A DNA stretch of 21,463 bases, taken from positions 1-21,463 of the forward strand of contig CAYQSU010000059.1 in NCBI GenBank assembly GCA_964420325.1, in the 5' to 3' direction. Positions 7,872 to 13,987 of this stretch are shown piece by piece. Origin of the DNA: CAYQSU01 sp964420325 (GTDB taxonomy: Bacteria; Pseudomonadota; Alphaproteobacteria; Rhodospirillales; Defluviicoccaceae). The notes beneath the pieces were generated by a model, which saw nothing but the letters and a program-made list of their open reading frames with translations, did not search any database and was not told the DNA's origin. Both the position numbers and the translations under genes were made by a program. Numbering within the stretch: position 1 is the stretch's first letter; the number at the start of each line of letters is the position of its first letter.

Positions 7872-8707
7872 GGCACCGGTCTCCGACGTGCCGGTCCGAC
7901 CGACCCGGTCTCCGCCGGCATCCGACGCGCTGCCCACTCGTGCTGGTCGAAGCCGGCGATCAGATCCTGCGTCGACGCCGGGCCCCGGCGCTCGCCCGTC
8001 CGCGCGGAGCCGTGGTCGGCGAGTCCGGGCTCCCCGTCAAGGGCGGCCAAGGCAGCGGCGAACGGCCAGCCGTCGCGGCCGGCCGGCAACAGGGGGAACA
8101 GGCGCCTGAGGAACGCGAGGTCGTCGGCGGTGTCGAGAGTCCAGCGGTGGCGGGCGAGCGTCGGGTCGGCGCTTCGCAGGTTGGCCCGCCGGGCGCCCGG
8201 ATGGGTGACGATGAACGGCGTCACGTGCTCGCGGGCATCGGCTGCCGTCGCCTCGGCCGCGGCCTTCTCAAGCCAGCGGACGACGACGGCCTCGCAGTCG
8301 AGCCCGTGCGGCCAGGTCGGCGGCCGGTTGTTGCAGGCATAGTCGTAGTCCTGCTCGACGACGAGACGAAGCACCGCCCCGCACACCTCCGGGTCGATCA
8401 GGGGACAGTCGCTGGTGACACGGAGGACGACGTCAGCGGCGTGTGCGCGGGCGGCGCCCGCGTAGCGACCAAGCACGTCGAGCTCGTTGCCGCGGAAGAC
8501 GGACGCGCCCGCCGCCGCCGCCGCCACCGCGACCGGATCGTCGTCGCCGCCGACCGGCACGGCGCAGCAGACAAGGTCGGCGCCGGGAATGGCGCGGCAA
8601 CGGACGAGAACCTCGGCGAGCACCGTCTCGTCGTTGAGGCGCTCGAGCACCTTGCCGCGAAGGCGGGTGGAGCCGAACCGGGCCTGGACGATGACGGCGA
8701 CGGTCAT
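7868..8707 (-). CDS. pseF: Cytidylyltransferase, SpsF family, probable CMP-pseudaminic acid synthetase
   Basis: The 279-aa protein starts with the nucleotide-binding motif MTVAVIVQARFGSTRLRGKVL and continues with RVTSDCPLIDPEV, as in COG1861 (SpsF) cytidylyltransferases. These often take the PseF place in alphaproteobacterial pseudaminic acid clusters, although Campylobacter PseF belongs to the neighbouring CMP-sialate synthetase family. The expected reaction is activation of pseudaminic acid with CTP. Its ATG overlaps the pseC stop (ATGA) and its stop overlaps the pseG start (GTGA), so three genes are translationally coupled. The last 40 or so residues, rich in Arg, Gly and Pro, extend past the recognisable domain. 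Confidence 0.8.
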   Translation of the reverse strand: MTVAVIVQARFGSTRLRGKVLERLNDETVLAEVLVRCRAIPGADLVCCAVPVGGDDDPVAVAAAAAGASVFRGNELDVLGRYAGAARAHAADVVLRVTSDCPLIDPEVCGAVLRLVVEQDYDYACNNRPPTWPHGLDCEAVVVRWLEKAAAEATAADAREHVTPFIVTHPGARRANLRSADPTLARHRWTLDTADDLAFLRRLFPLLPAGRDGWPFAAALAALDGEPGLADHGSARTGERRGPASTQDLIAGFDQHEWAARRMPAETGSVGPARRRPVP

Positions 8708-9915
8708 CGGCGGATGCCGAGAATCTCGGCGAGCGCCGCCACGACGCGATCGACGTCGGCGTCCGCCATCGCCGGGAACAGCGGCAGCGAGAGCGCGCGC
8801 GCGTAGAACGCCTCCGCTCCGGGGAACCGTCGGTCCCCGCAGCGGTCGCGGTAACAGGGGTGCAAGGGGAGCGGCATGTAGTGGACCTGGGAGCCGATGC
8901 CGCGCTCGGCCAGGCGCCGCATCACGGTCGCGCGGTCGATGCCGGCGGCCGCGAAGTCGACGAGGGCGACGGAGAGGTGCCAGGCCGGCCGGCAGCGAGG
9001 CAGGGCGGCGAGCGGCTCGACCAGCGGGCGCAGGCGGCCGAGCAGGTCGCGGTAGCGGGCGACGAGGTGCCGCCGGCGTGCAACGAAGCGATCGAGTTTG
9101 GCCAGCTGGCTCAGCCCGAGGGCGCACTGGACGTCGGTCAACCGGTAGTTGAAGCCGATCTCCGCGATCTCGTAGTACCATGGGTTGGGCTCGCCGTCGG
9201 GGCCGAAGGCGCGCTCGCGAACGGTGAAGCCGGCGGGATCGCGGACGATGCCGTGATTGCGCAACAGCCGTGCGCGGTCGGCCAGCCCGTCGTCGTTGGC
9301 GGTGACGGCGCCGCCCTCGCCGGTGGTCACGGTCTTCACCGGGTGGAACGAGAAGATGGTCATGTCCGACTGCCGGCAGGCTCCGACCGCGACCCACCGG
9401 CCGTCCCCGTCGACCTGCGTGCCGATGGCGTGGGCGGCGTCCTCGACGACCGCCAGCTGCGCCGTCCGCGCGAGCCCGCCGACGGCCTCCATGTCCACGC
9501 ACTGGCCGGCGAGGTGGACCGGATAGACGGCGGCGACCCGCCGGCCGTCGGTGGCCGAGAGCGCCTCCGCGAGCGTCTCCTCCGTCATCAGGCCGGTTCG
9601 TCCGTCCACGTCGGCGAACACCACCTCGGCACCGGTGTGGCGGACGGCGTTGGCGGTGCCGGCGAAGGTGACGGCCGGCACGACGGCGGCATCGCCGGGC
9701 CCGAGCCCGAGGGCGAGCGCCGTCAGGTGCAGCGCCGCCGTGCCGCTCGAGCAGGCGACCGCGTGCCGGGCGCCGGTGAGCCGGCACAAGGCCGCCTCGA
9801 ACGCCTCGACGACCGGTCCCGTCGTCAGATAGGCGCCCTCGAGGGCGCGCGCGACGGCGGCCTGGTCGTCGTCCTCGATGAGCTGGCGGCCATAGGGGAG
9901 AAAGCCCAAGGTCAT
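8704..9915 (-). CDS. pseC: UDP-4-amino-4,6-dideoxy-N-acetyl-altrosamine transaminase
   Basis: The 403-aa protein is a DegT/DnrJ/EryC1 aminotransferase. PLP-binding features are SSGTAALHL (56-64), VEDAAHAIG with Asp159, and SFHPVKTVTTGEGG with Schiff-base Lys194. The N-terminus FLPYGRQLIEDDDQAAV and YLTTGPVVEAFE are typical of PseC. It aminates C4 of the keto sugar made by PseB, using glutamate. ATG at 9915 is 5 bp after the pseB stop; the longer GTG-type start would overlap pseB. It ends in an ATGA overlap with pseF. Confidence 0.93.
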   Translation of the reverse strand: MTLGFLPYGRQLIEDDDQAAVARALEGAYLTTGPVVEAFEAALCRLTGARHAVACSSGTAALHLTALALGLGPGDAAVVPAVTFAGTANAVRHTGAEVVFADVDGRTGLMTEETLAEALSATDGRRVAAVYPVHLAGQCVDMEAVGGLARTAQLAVVEDAAHAIGTQVDGDGRWVAVGACRQSDMTIFSFHPVKTVTTGEGGAVTANDDGLADRARLLRNHGIVRDPAGFTVRERAFGPDGEPNPWYYEIAEIGFNYRLTDVQCALGLSQLAKLDRFVARRRHLVARYRDLLGRLRPLVEPLAALPRCRPAWHLSVALVDFAAAGIDRATVMRRLAERGIGSQVHYMPLPLHPCYRDRCGDRRFPGAEAFYARALSLPLFPAMADADVDRVVAALAEILGIRR

Positions 9916-9920
9916 CGGCG

Positions 9921-10946
9921 TCAGGCGACGTCGGCGAGAAGCCGGCGCAACTCGTCCGCCGAGAGCCACCGGTCGTTGCTGTCGGAGGCGTAGCGGAAGT
10001 CGCCGGCCACCGGGGTGGCGCCGAGGCGTTCGTAGACATCCCGCCGGAAGTTGGCGAGGCCGGGCGGCGGCGTGATCACGTAGCGGTCGGCAAGCTCCAG
10101 CGTCAGCCTCGCATCATCCTCGGTGATCATCACCTCGTGCAGCTTCTCGCCCGGGCGGACGCCGACGGTGTGGGTCGCGAGCTCTGGCGCCACCGCCCGG
10201 CACACCTCGAGGATCCTCATGCTCGGGATCTTCGGCACGAAGATCTCGCCGCCGGTCATCAGCGCAAGCGAGGAGAGCACGAAGTCGACGCCCTGGTCGA
10301 GGGTGATCCAGAAGCGCGTCATCCGCTCGTCGGTGACCGGCAGGCTCGCGTGGCCGTCCTCCTTCAGGCGCCGGAACAGGGGGATGACGCTGCCACGGGA
10401 GCCGAGGACATTGCCGTAGCGGACCACCGCGAAGCGGGTGCCGATGTCGCCGGAGAGGTTGTTGGCGGCGACGAAGATCTTGTCGGCGGCGAGCTTGCTG
10501 GCGCCGTAGAGGTTGAGGGGCCCCACCGCCTTGTCGCTGGACAGCGCGATGACGCGGGGCACCGCCGTCTTCAGAGCGGCACGGACGATGTTCTCGGCGC
10601 CGTGGACGTTGGTCTGGATGCACTCGAAGGGGTTGTACTCGGCGACGGGAATCTGCTTCAGCGCCGCCGCATGGACGACGACATCGACGCCGCGCATGGC
10701 CATCTCCAGCCGGTCGCCGTCGCGGACGTCGCCGATGAAGTAGCGCATGCAGGGCAGCCGGTCGCGGCCGAACTCCTGCTCCATGTGGAACTGCTTGAGC
10801 TCGTCCCGCGAGAACACGATCAGCCGCCGCGGCCGCGCCCGGCCGATCACCGTGCGGACGAAATGCGTGCCGAACGAGCCGGTGCCGCCGGTGACCAGGA
10901 TCGACTTGCCGTCGAGGTCGAGGGTGGGTTGATAGAGAGGCTGCAT
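9921..10946 (-). CDS. pseB: UDP-N-acetylglucosamine 4,6-dehydratase (inverting)
   Basis: The 341-aa short-chain dehydrogenase/reductase is of the FlaA1/PseB type and catalyses the first step of pseudaminic acid synthesis. The NADP-binding TGGTGSFG is at 19-26, followed by FSRDELKQ, the SSDKA loop (136-140) and the YGASK motif with Tyr147 and Lys151. The sequence NLYGASKLAADKIFVAANN is characteristic of PseB. The ATG at 10946 is preferred because it gives the usual family length. A GTG at 10985 would add 13 residues and cannot be excluded. It is the first gene of a six-gene run with gaps of at most 17 bp. Confidence 0.93.
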   Translation of the reverse strand: MQPLYQPTLDLDGKSILVTGGTGSFGTHFVRTVIGRARPRRLIVFSRDELKQFHMEQEFGRDRLPCMRYFIGDVRDGDRLEMAMRGVDVVVHAAALKQIPVAEYNPFECIQTNVHGAENIVRAALKTAVPRVIALSSDKAVGPLNLYGASKLAADKIFVAANNLSGDIGTRFAVVRYGNVLGSRGSVIPLFRRLKEDGHASLPVTDERMTRFWITLDQGVDFVLSSLALMTGGEIFVPKIPSMRILEVCRAVAPELATHTVGVRPGEKLHEVMITEDDARLTLELADRYVITPPPGLANFRRDVYERLGATPVAGDFRYASDSNDRWLSADELRRLLADVA

Positions 10947-11233
10947 CGAGACGGCAGGGCTCCGCTGGCCGGCGATCAAGGCCACGCTACCGCCCGCCGG
11001 GTGCCCGCCAGGACCCGGCGCGGGCGGACCGTCGCGGGTGCCGAGAGATCCACCATGCGACCGCCAAAGTCAACCGCGATTTCGGCGAGGGCCTTACGGC
11101 CGAGCGGGTCCGGTCGAGCGCATCCGCGCAACGGAACCTTCGCCGGACGGTCACGCCGGCGACATGGGCGCCGGCTATCCTGCCGCAGGCTCCTATCGGC
11201 GGCGCCGATGCGCCCGATGGGGCTTCCCGTCAC
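10947..11233. other. Intergenic region upstream of pseB
   Basis: No convincing gene is seen on either strand. The open frames here have low-complexity Arg/Pro/Gly translations. The region lies between the pseB start and the terminator of the lipoprotein gene and must carry the promoter of the pse operon. Confidence 0.5.
11045..11073 (-). promoter_or_regulatory. pseB: Weak candidate promoter for the pse operon
   Basis: On the minus strand TTGACT (11068-11073) is followed after 17 bp by GATCTC (11045-11050). The -35 is good and the -10 is poor. It is the best sigma70-like match between the lipoprotein terminator and pseB and would give a leader of about 90 nt. Confidence 0.3.
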
Positions 11234-11234
11234 G

Positions 11235-11259
11235 AAAAACACGGCCCGGAGGCCGGGCC
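11235..11259 (-). terminator. Rho-independent terminator of the lipoprotein gene
   Basis: On the minus strand a perfect 7-bp stem GGCCCGG/CCGGGCC with a 3-nt loop (11243-11259) is followed by GTG and five T residues (11235-11239). It sits about 84 nt past the stop codon at 11343 and would separate that gene from the pse operon. Confidence 0.65.
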
Positions 11260-11342
11260 TCCAACAAACGCCGACGGTCGCGGGAAGCACTCGGAGCCGA
11301 AAGCCGGAGGGGTGGCCAAAGCCACCCGTTTCCGGGAGTGCG

Positions 11343-11660
11343 CTACAGCCTCTCGCCAGCCGGAGGGAGCGCGGCCCGGCCTTCGGGCGGCTGCGAGTCC
11401 GGATCGCCCTCGGTGCACTGGTAGATGGCGTCGCGCGTGTCGAGGCCGTAGGCCTGGTGGGCGGCGATCAGCTTCGCCCTGCCGCCCATCTCGTCGCACA
11501 CTTGGGCCGCCATCGCATCGACGCCGGCCTCGTCGTCGACCCAGGTGAGGTGGCGGACGTAGAAGGCCGTCGGCACCTCGTAGCGTACCACCGTGGCGCC
11601 GCCGATTTCGGTGCAGGCGGCGGCGATGAGAAGAACAGGGAGGAGGCCGACCCGTCGCAT
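11343..11660 (-). CDS. Small putative lipoprotein of unknown function
   Basis: The 105-aa protein starts MRRVGLLPVLLIAAACTE: two Arg, a hydrophobic core and a Cys at position 16, which resembles a lipoprotein signal (the -3 position is Ala rather than the usual Leu). Two more Cys (about 55 and 82) could form a disulfide in the mature protein. The C-terminus is Pro/Gly/Glu-rich. The family is not recognised. AGGAG-type purines are not clear upstream, but signal peptide, composition and a matching downstream terminator support a real gene. It is monocistronic. Confidence 0.6.
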   Translation of the reverse strand: MRRVGLLPVLLIAAACTEIGGATVVRYEVPTAFYVRHLTWVDDEAGVDAMAAQVCDEMGGRAKLIAAHQAYGLDTRDAIYQCTEGDPDSQPPEGRAALPPAGERL

Positions 11661-11717
11661 GCCGGCACTCTAGCGGCCTCGCCCGCGGCCGGCAAGCGGG
11701 CCGAGTCCTGGGTGTCG

Positions 11718-11761
11718 GTAGCACACCATATGACCGGTCTCTGTAGCACGTGATCTGACCG
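11718..11761. repeat. Two 19-bp direct repeats with 25-bp period
   Basis: GTAGCAC-N3-AT-N-TGACCG occurs at 11718-11736 and again at 11743-11761, matching at 15 of 19 positions, about 30 bp before the small PEP-CTERM-like gene. The period of about 2.4 helical turns fits a tandem protein-binding site. Repeats like these also occur near the ends of some insertion sequences (IS21 family), so a decayed element end is an alternative. No transposase is present. Confidence 0.6.
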
Positions 11762-11792
11762 ATCCTGGTTCCCTCTGCGAAGGGGGAGCGTG

Positions 11793-12101
11793 ATGGGTCG
11801 GGCCAGGGTGCTTGCCGCGGGCCTGCTGACGCTTGCCGCGTCCTTCGCCGACCTGCTCGGTTTCGAGCCTTCCGGCGGCATCGACCGCTTCCGCGTTCTC
11901 GGCATCGAGACCGACGCGATGCTCGATCCCGGTAACGCCGCCGCGTTCGTCACCGGACTCACGTTCGCGTCCGCCGGCCGGTTCACCGGCACGATGACGC
12001 CGATCACGCAGTTCGTGCCGGCGTCCGAGCCGGCGACGGCGCTGGTGTTCGCGACCGGCATCGTGGCCCTGTTGCGTGCCCGACGCCGACGGGAAGCCTG
12101 A
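11793..12101 (+). CDS. Small exported protein with PEP-CTERM-like C-terminus
   Basis: The 102-aa protein begins with MGRARVLAAGLLTLAASFA, a signal-peptide-like segment, and ends with FVPASEPATALVFATGIVALLRARRRREA. That tail has a Pro-Glu-Pro-like motif, a single hydrophobic helix and an Arg cluster, the three-part layout of PEP-CTERM sorting signals cut by exosortase in exopolysaccharide-making bacteria. The motif is a variant (VPASEPAT rather than VPEPxT). The middle is short with no known domain. ATG at 11793 has AGGGGGAG about 5 bp upstream; the GTG codon just before it is also in frame. A strong terminator follows. No exosortase gene is in the window. Confidence 0.65.
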   Translation: MGRARVLAAGLLTLAASFADLLGFEPSGGIDRFRVLGIETDAMLDPGNAAAFVTGLTFASAGRFTGTMTPITQFVPASEPATALVFATGIVALLRARRRREA

Positions 12102-12123
12102 TCAGGCCTGTGTCGAGGGGCAC

Positions 12124-12155
12124 GGGGCGGCTCCTCGGAGCCGCCCCCTTCTTGT
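12124..12155 (+). terminator. Rho-independent terminator of the PEP-CTERM-like gene
   Basis: GGGGCGGCTC-CTCG-GAGCCGCCCC is a perfect 10-bp stem with a 4-nt loop (12124-12147), followed by CTTCTTGT. It starts 22 bp after the stop codon at 12101. Confidence 0.75.
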
Positions 12156-12173
12156 CCGGGCGCTGCGTTCACC

Positions 12174-12202
12174 AAAAAAAGAAGGCCGGCGAAGGCCGGC
12201 CT
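12174..12202 (-). terminator. Strong minus-strand rho-independent terminator
   Basis: On the minus strand AGGCCGGC-CTTC-GCCGGCCT (12183-12202), a perfect 8-bp stem with a 4-nt loop, is followed by TC and a run of seven T (12174-12180). Confidence 0.75.
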
Positions 12203-12254
12203 AGTTGGGAGGGAGGAGGAACGTGATGGCGGCAACCATACGCCGCCACCGGTT
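12174..12254 (-). ncRNA. Candidate small RNA with CU-rich anti-Shine-Dalgarno tract
   Basis: Read on the minus strand this stretch shows stem-loop 1 (TGGCGGC, 8-nt loop, GCCGCCA; 12227-12248), a single-stranded linker holding TCCTCCTCCCTCCCAA (12205-12220), and a canonical terminator hairpin with a T7 tract. No minus-strand protein gene precedes the terminator. CCUCC-rich unpaired tracts that can pair with ribosome binding sites are known in alphaproteobacterial small RNAs, including the cuckoo (CCUCCUCCC) type. A weak promoter, TTGAGG (12284-12289), 17 bp, TAACGG (12261-12266), would start an RNA of about 80 nt. This is inferred from structure only; the 5' end is uncertain. Confidence 0.45.
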
Positions 12255-12268
12255 AAGCGCCCGTTAAC
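12253..12268. promoter_or_regulatory. CtrA-type box
   Basis: TTAA-GCGCCCG-TTAAC is an exact match to the alphaproteobacterial CtrA consensus TTAA-N7-TTAAC. It is about 85 bp upstream of the lactate dehydrogenase start and overlaps the proposed promoter of the minus-strand small RNA. Binding is inferred; with a single short motif chance is possible, though TTAA is rare in such GC-rich DNA. Confidence 0.45.
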
Positions 12269-12350
12269 GGCACTGCCGGCCTCCCTCAAGGCCGTGATCC
12301 GTTCGGCGGGCGCACGCGAACAACCATCACAGCTTTGAGGCGAAACCACG

Positions 12351-13322
12351 ATGAAGATCGGCATCGTCGGGGCAGGCTACGTCGGCAGCGCCGCTGCCTA
12401 TGCCATGCTGCTCAGGGGCGTCGGCAGCGAGATCGTTCTCGTCGACCGCAACGAGAAGCTGGCAATCGCCCAAGCGCAGGACATCGCCCACGCCGCACCG
12501 TTCGCGGCAGCGATCCGCGTCGAAGCCGGAGACTACGCCGACCTCGCCGGCGCCGGGATCGTCGTGCTCGCCGCGGGCGTCGGCCAGAAGCCGGGCGAAA
12601 GCCGCCTCGCGCTCCTGGAGCGCAACGCCGCCGTGTTCGAAGACATCATCGGCCGGGTGCTGGCCGTCGCCCCGGCGGCCATCCTCATCGTCGCCACCAA
12701 TCCGGTCGACATCATGACCGACGTGGCGACGCGCCTTTCCGGGCTTCCGCCCGGGCGCGTCCTCGGCTCCGGAACGATCCTCGATACCGCCCGCTTCCGC
12801 TCGCTGCTGGGCCAGCACCTCGGCATCTCGCCCCGCTCGGTGCACGCCTACGTCCTCGGCGAGCACGGCGACAGCGAGGTCCTGGTGTGGTCGAGTGCGA
12901 CCGCCGGCAACATCGCCATCCCGTCGTTCGCGGCGCAGGTGCGCGCGGCCCTGACCGCCGCCGTCCGCTCGGAGATCGAGGATGGCGTGCGCAATGCCGC
13001 CTACCGGATCATCGACGGCAAGGGCGCCACGTGGTACGGCATCGGCGCCGGCCTCGCCCGCATCGCCGAGGCGATCCTCGGCGACGAGCGCGCGGTGCTG
13101 ACGGTCTCCATGCTGACGCCGGAGGTGGAGGGAGTGGAGCAGGTGACGCTGTCTCTGCCGCGCGTCCTCGGCGCCGCCGGCGTCCTCACCGATCTCGAGC
13201 CCGATCTCGACGCGGACGAGCGGAGGGCGCTCAAGGCCAGCGCCGAGGTTCTCAAGGAGTCGGCGGCTCCGCTGGCGATTCGCGAGCGGCGACGCCGCCG
13301 GCGGGGGCGGAAGGAGGGGTGA
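12351..13322 (+). CDS. ldh: L-lactate dehydrogenase (LDH/MDH superfamily)
   Basis: The 323-aa protein has the NAD-binding GAGYVGSAAAY (7-17), Asp32 after the second strand (VLVDRN) for NAD preference, the substrate loop GVGQKPGESRL (Gln79, Arg85), TNPVD, LDTARFR (Asp145, Arg148) and the proton relay GEHGDSE with His172. Gln at the specificity position in the loop marks lactate rather than malate dehydrogenase, which has Arg there. It should interconvert pyruvate and L-lactate in the cytoplasm. The C-terminus ends in a run of Arg (RERRRRRRGRKEG) not usual for the family. ATG at 12351 has TTGAGGCG upstream. It appears monocistronic. Confidence 0.9.
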   Translation: MKIGIVGAGYVGSAAAYAMLLRGVGSEIVLVDRNEKLAIAQAQDIAHAAPFAAAIRVEAGDYADLAGAGIVVLAAGVGQKPGESRLALLERNAAVFEDIIGRVLAVAPAAILIVATNPVDIMTDVATRLSGLPPGRVLGSGTILDTARFRSLLGQHLGISPRSVHAYVLGEHGDSEVLVWSSATAGNIAIPSFAAQVRAALTAAVRSEIEDGVRNAAYRIIDGKGATWYGIGAGLARIAEAILGDERAVLTVSMLTPEVEGVEQVTLSLPRVLGAAGVLTDLEPDLDADERRALKASAEVLKESAAPLAIRERRRRRRGRKEG

Positions 13323-13493
13323 CGCGCGCCGCCTCGCCAATCGCGGACGTCTGTCCGGCGCAGAAAAACCGCAAGTTCGCCGGGCATGGTTAACATTTTT
13401 AAACGATTTTGCCGGCAAACTGGGCGAAGTGCTTGAAACGCCAAACGGTTGCGCAGCCTGAAGCCGTGTATCCGCAAATCAGGCGCGTTGGGT
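13323..13493. other. Lower-GC intergenic stretch after ldh
   Basis: No gene is seen. It includes an AT-rich patch (around 13388-13412, GTTAAC then a T-run and AAACG) that stands out from the surrounding sequence. No convincing terminator for ldh was found here. Confidence 0.4.
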
Positions 13494-13522
13494 TTGCAGA
13501 CGTGGCCGGCGGGCGGTATAAT
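13494..13522 (+). promoter_or_regulatory. Promoter for the 68-aa gene
   Basis: A perfect TATAAT (13517-13522) lies 17 bp after TTGCAG (13494-13499). A consensus -10 is rare in DNA this GC-rich. Confidence 0.55.
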
Positions 13523-13538
13523 TACCCCGTTTGGGGTA
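13523..13538. promoter_or_regulatory. Inverted repeat abutting the TATAAT box
   Basis: TACCCC-GTTT-GGGGTA is a perfect 6-bp inverted repeat starting right after the -10 box, so it covers the probable transcription start. That is the position of a repressor operator. As RNA it would be a 5'-terminal hairpin. Confidence 0.5.
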
Positions 13539-13575
13539 GATCTGCGAGCCCCGTGGTTTTCGTGAGAACCGGACC

Positions 13576-13782
13576 ATGACACGAGACGTCGAGTACAGCA
13601 CCAGCCGCTACGAGCAGGCCCATCACCGCAAGCCACGCGGCTACCGGCTGTGGTACTTCTACTTCGCCGACGGCCGGACGTTCAGCTACACCGGCACCTA
13701 CTCGCGGGCCAAGCTCGCGGCGGTGGCCCACGTCCGCACCTCGCGCCGGCGGGCGCGGACCTTCATCCAGCTCTGCGCCTGA
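13576..13782 (+). CDS. Conserved-looking small protein of unknown function, 68 aa
   Basis: The protein is basic and aromatic-rich. The layout is HHRKPRGYRLWYFYFADGRTF, then SYTGTYSRAKLAAVAHVR, then a short strand FIQLCA. From memory this resembles small hypothetical proteins of proteobacteria with the plan PRG-x-W-x-F, F-x-x-x-G-x-Y-x-x-A, I-x-V-L; this was not searched. No function is known. The gene has a clear promoter and a leader with two possible hairpins (13523-13538 and 13555-13570), the second only 5 bp before the ATG, so the ribosome site may be masked. No strong Shine-Dalgarno sequence is visible. Confidence 0.6.
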   Translation: MTRDVEYSTSRYEQAHHRKPRGYRLWYFYFADGRTFSYTGTYSRAKLAAVAHVRTSRRRARTFIQLCA

Positions 13783-13798
13783 GGCGTCAGCGCCGGCG

Positions 13799-13897
13799 TC
13801 AACCGGCATACAGGGTGACGATCGCCGCCAAGCTGGTGGCAAGGGTGAGCGCCAGGGACACCAGCGTCGCCTTGGTCTCCTCGCTGAACGGTCGCAT
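13799..13897 (-). CDS. 32-aa single-span membrane microprotein
   Basis: The frame encodes a short charged start (MRPFSEETK) followed by ATLVSLALTLATSLAAIVTL and the end YAG, which is long enough for one transmembrane helix. The ribosome site GGAGG is 8 bp before the ATG, one of the best in the window. The gene converges on the 68-aa gene, with the stops 16 bp apart. No family is recognised. A candidate regulatory palindrome lies about 75 bp upstream. Evidence is the ribosome site plus the clean charged-then-hydrophobic pattern. Confidence 0.5.
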   Translation of the reverse strand: MRPFSEETKATLVSLALTLATSLAAIVTLYAG

Positions 13898-13969
13898 TGC
13901 ACAGCCTCCGGTCGCTTGAAGCACTCCCGTCGCTCTGCTGCGAAGTGTACATCGCGGCCGATTAACCGG

Positions 13970-13987
13970 CTGTGAAGTGGTTCACAG
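13970..13987. promoter_or_regulatory. CRP/FNR-family-like palindrome
   Basis: CTGTGAA-GTGG-TTCACAG is a perfect 7-bp inverted repeat that contains TGTGA-N6-TCACA, the classical CRP consensus. It is about 75 bp upstream of the 32-aa microprotein start on the minus strand. The regulator in this organism is unknown. Confidence 0.5.

Noticed and set aside
11468..12364. 298-codon minus-strand frame across the PEP-CTERM-like gene
   Set aside because: It reads through two strong hairpins and the small-RNA candidate, has no recognisable domain, and overlaps better-supported genes.
13388..13402. Second possible CtrA box (GTTAAC followed by TTAAA)
   Set aside because: The spacing between TTAA halves is 5 bp, not 7, so it does not fit the consensus.
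12327..13418. Long minus-strand frame opposite ldh
   Set aside because: Composition is low-complexity and it is antisense to a clear enzyme with intact motifs.
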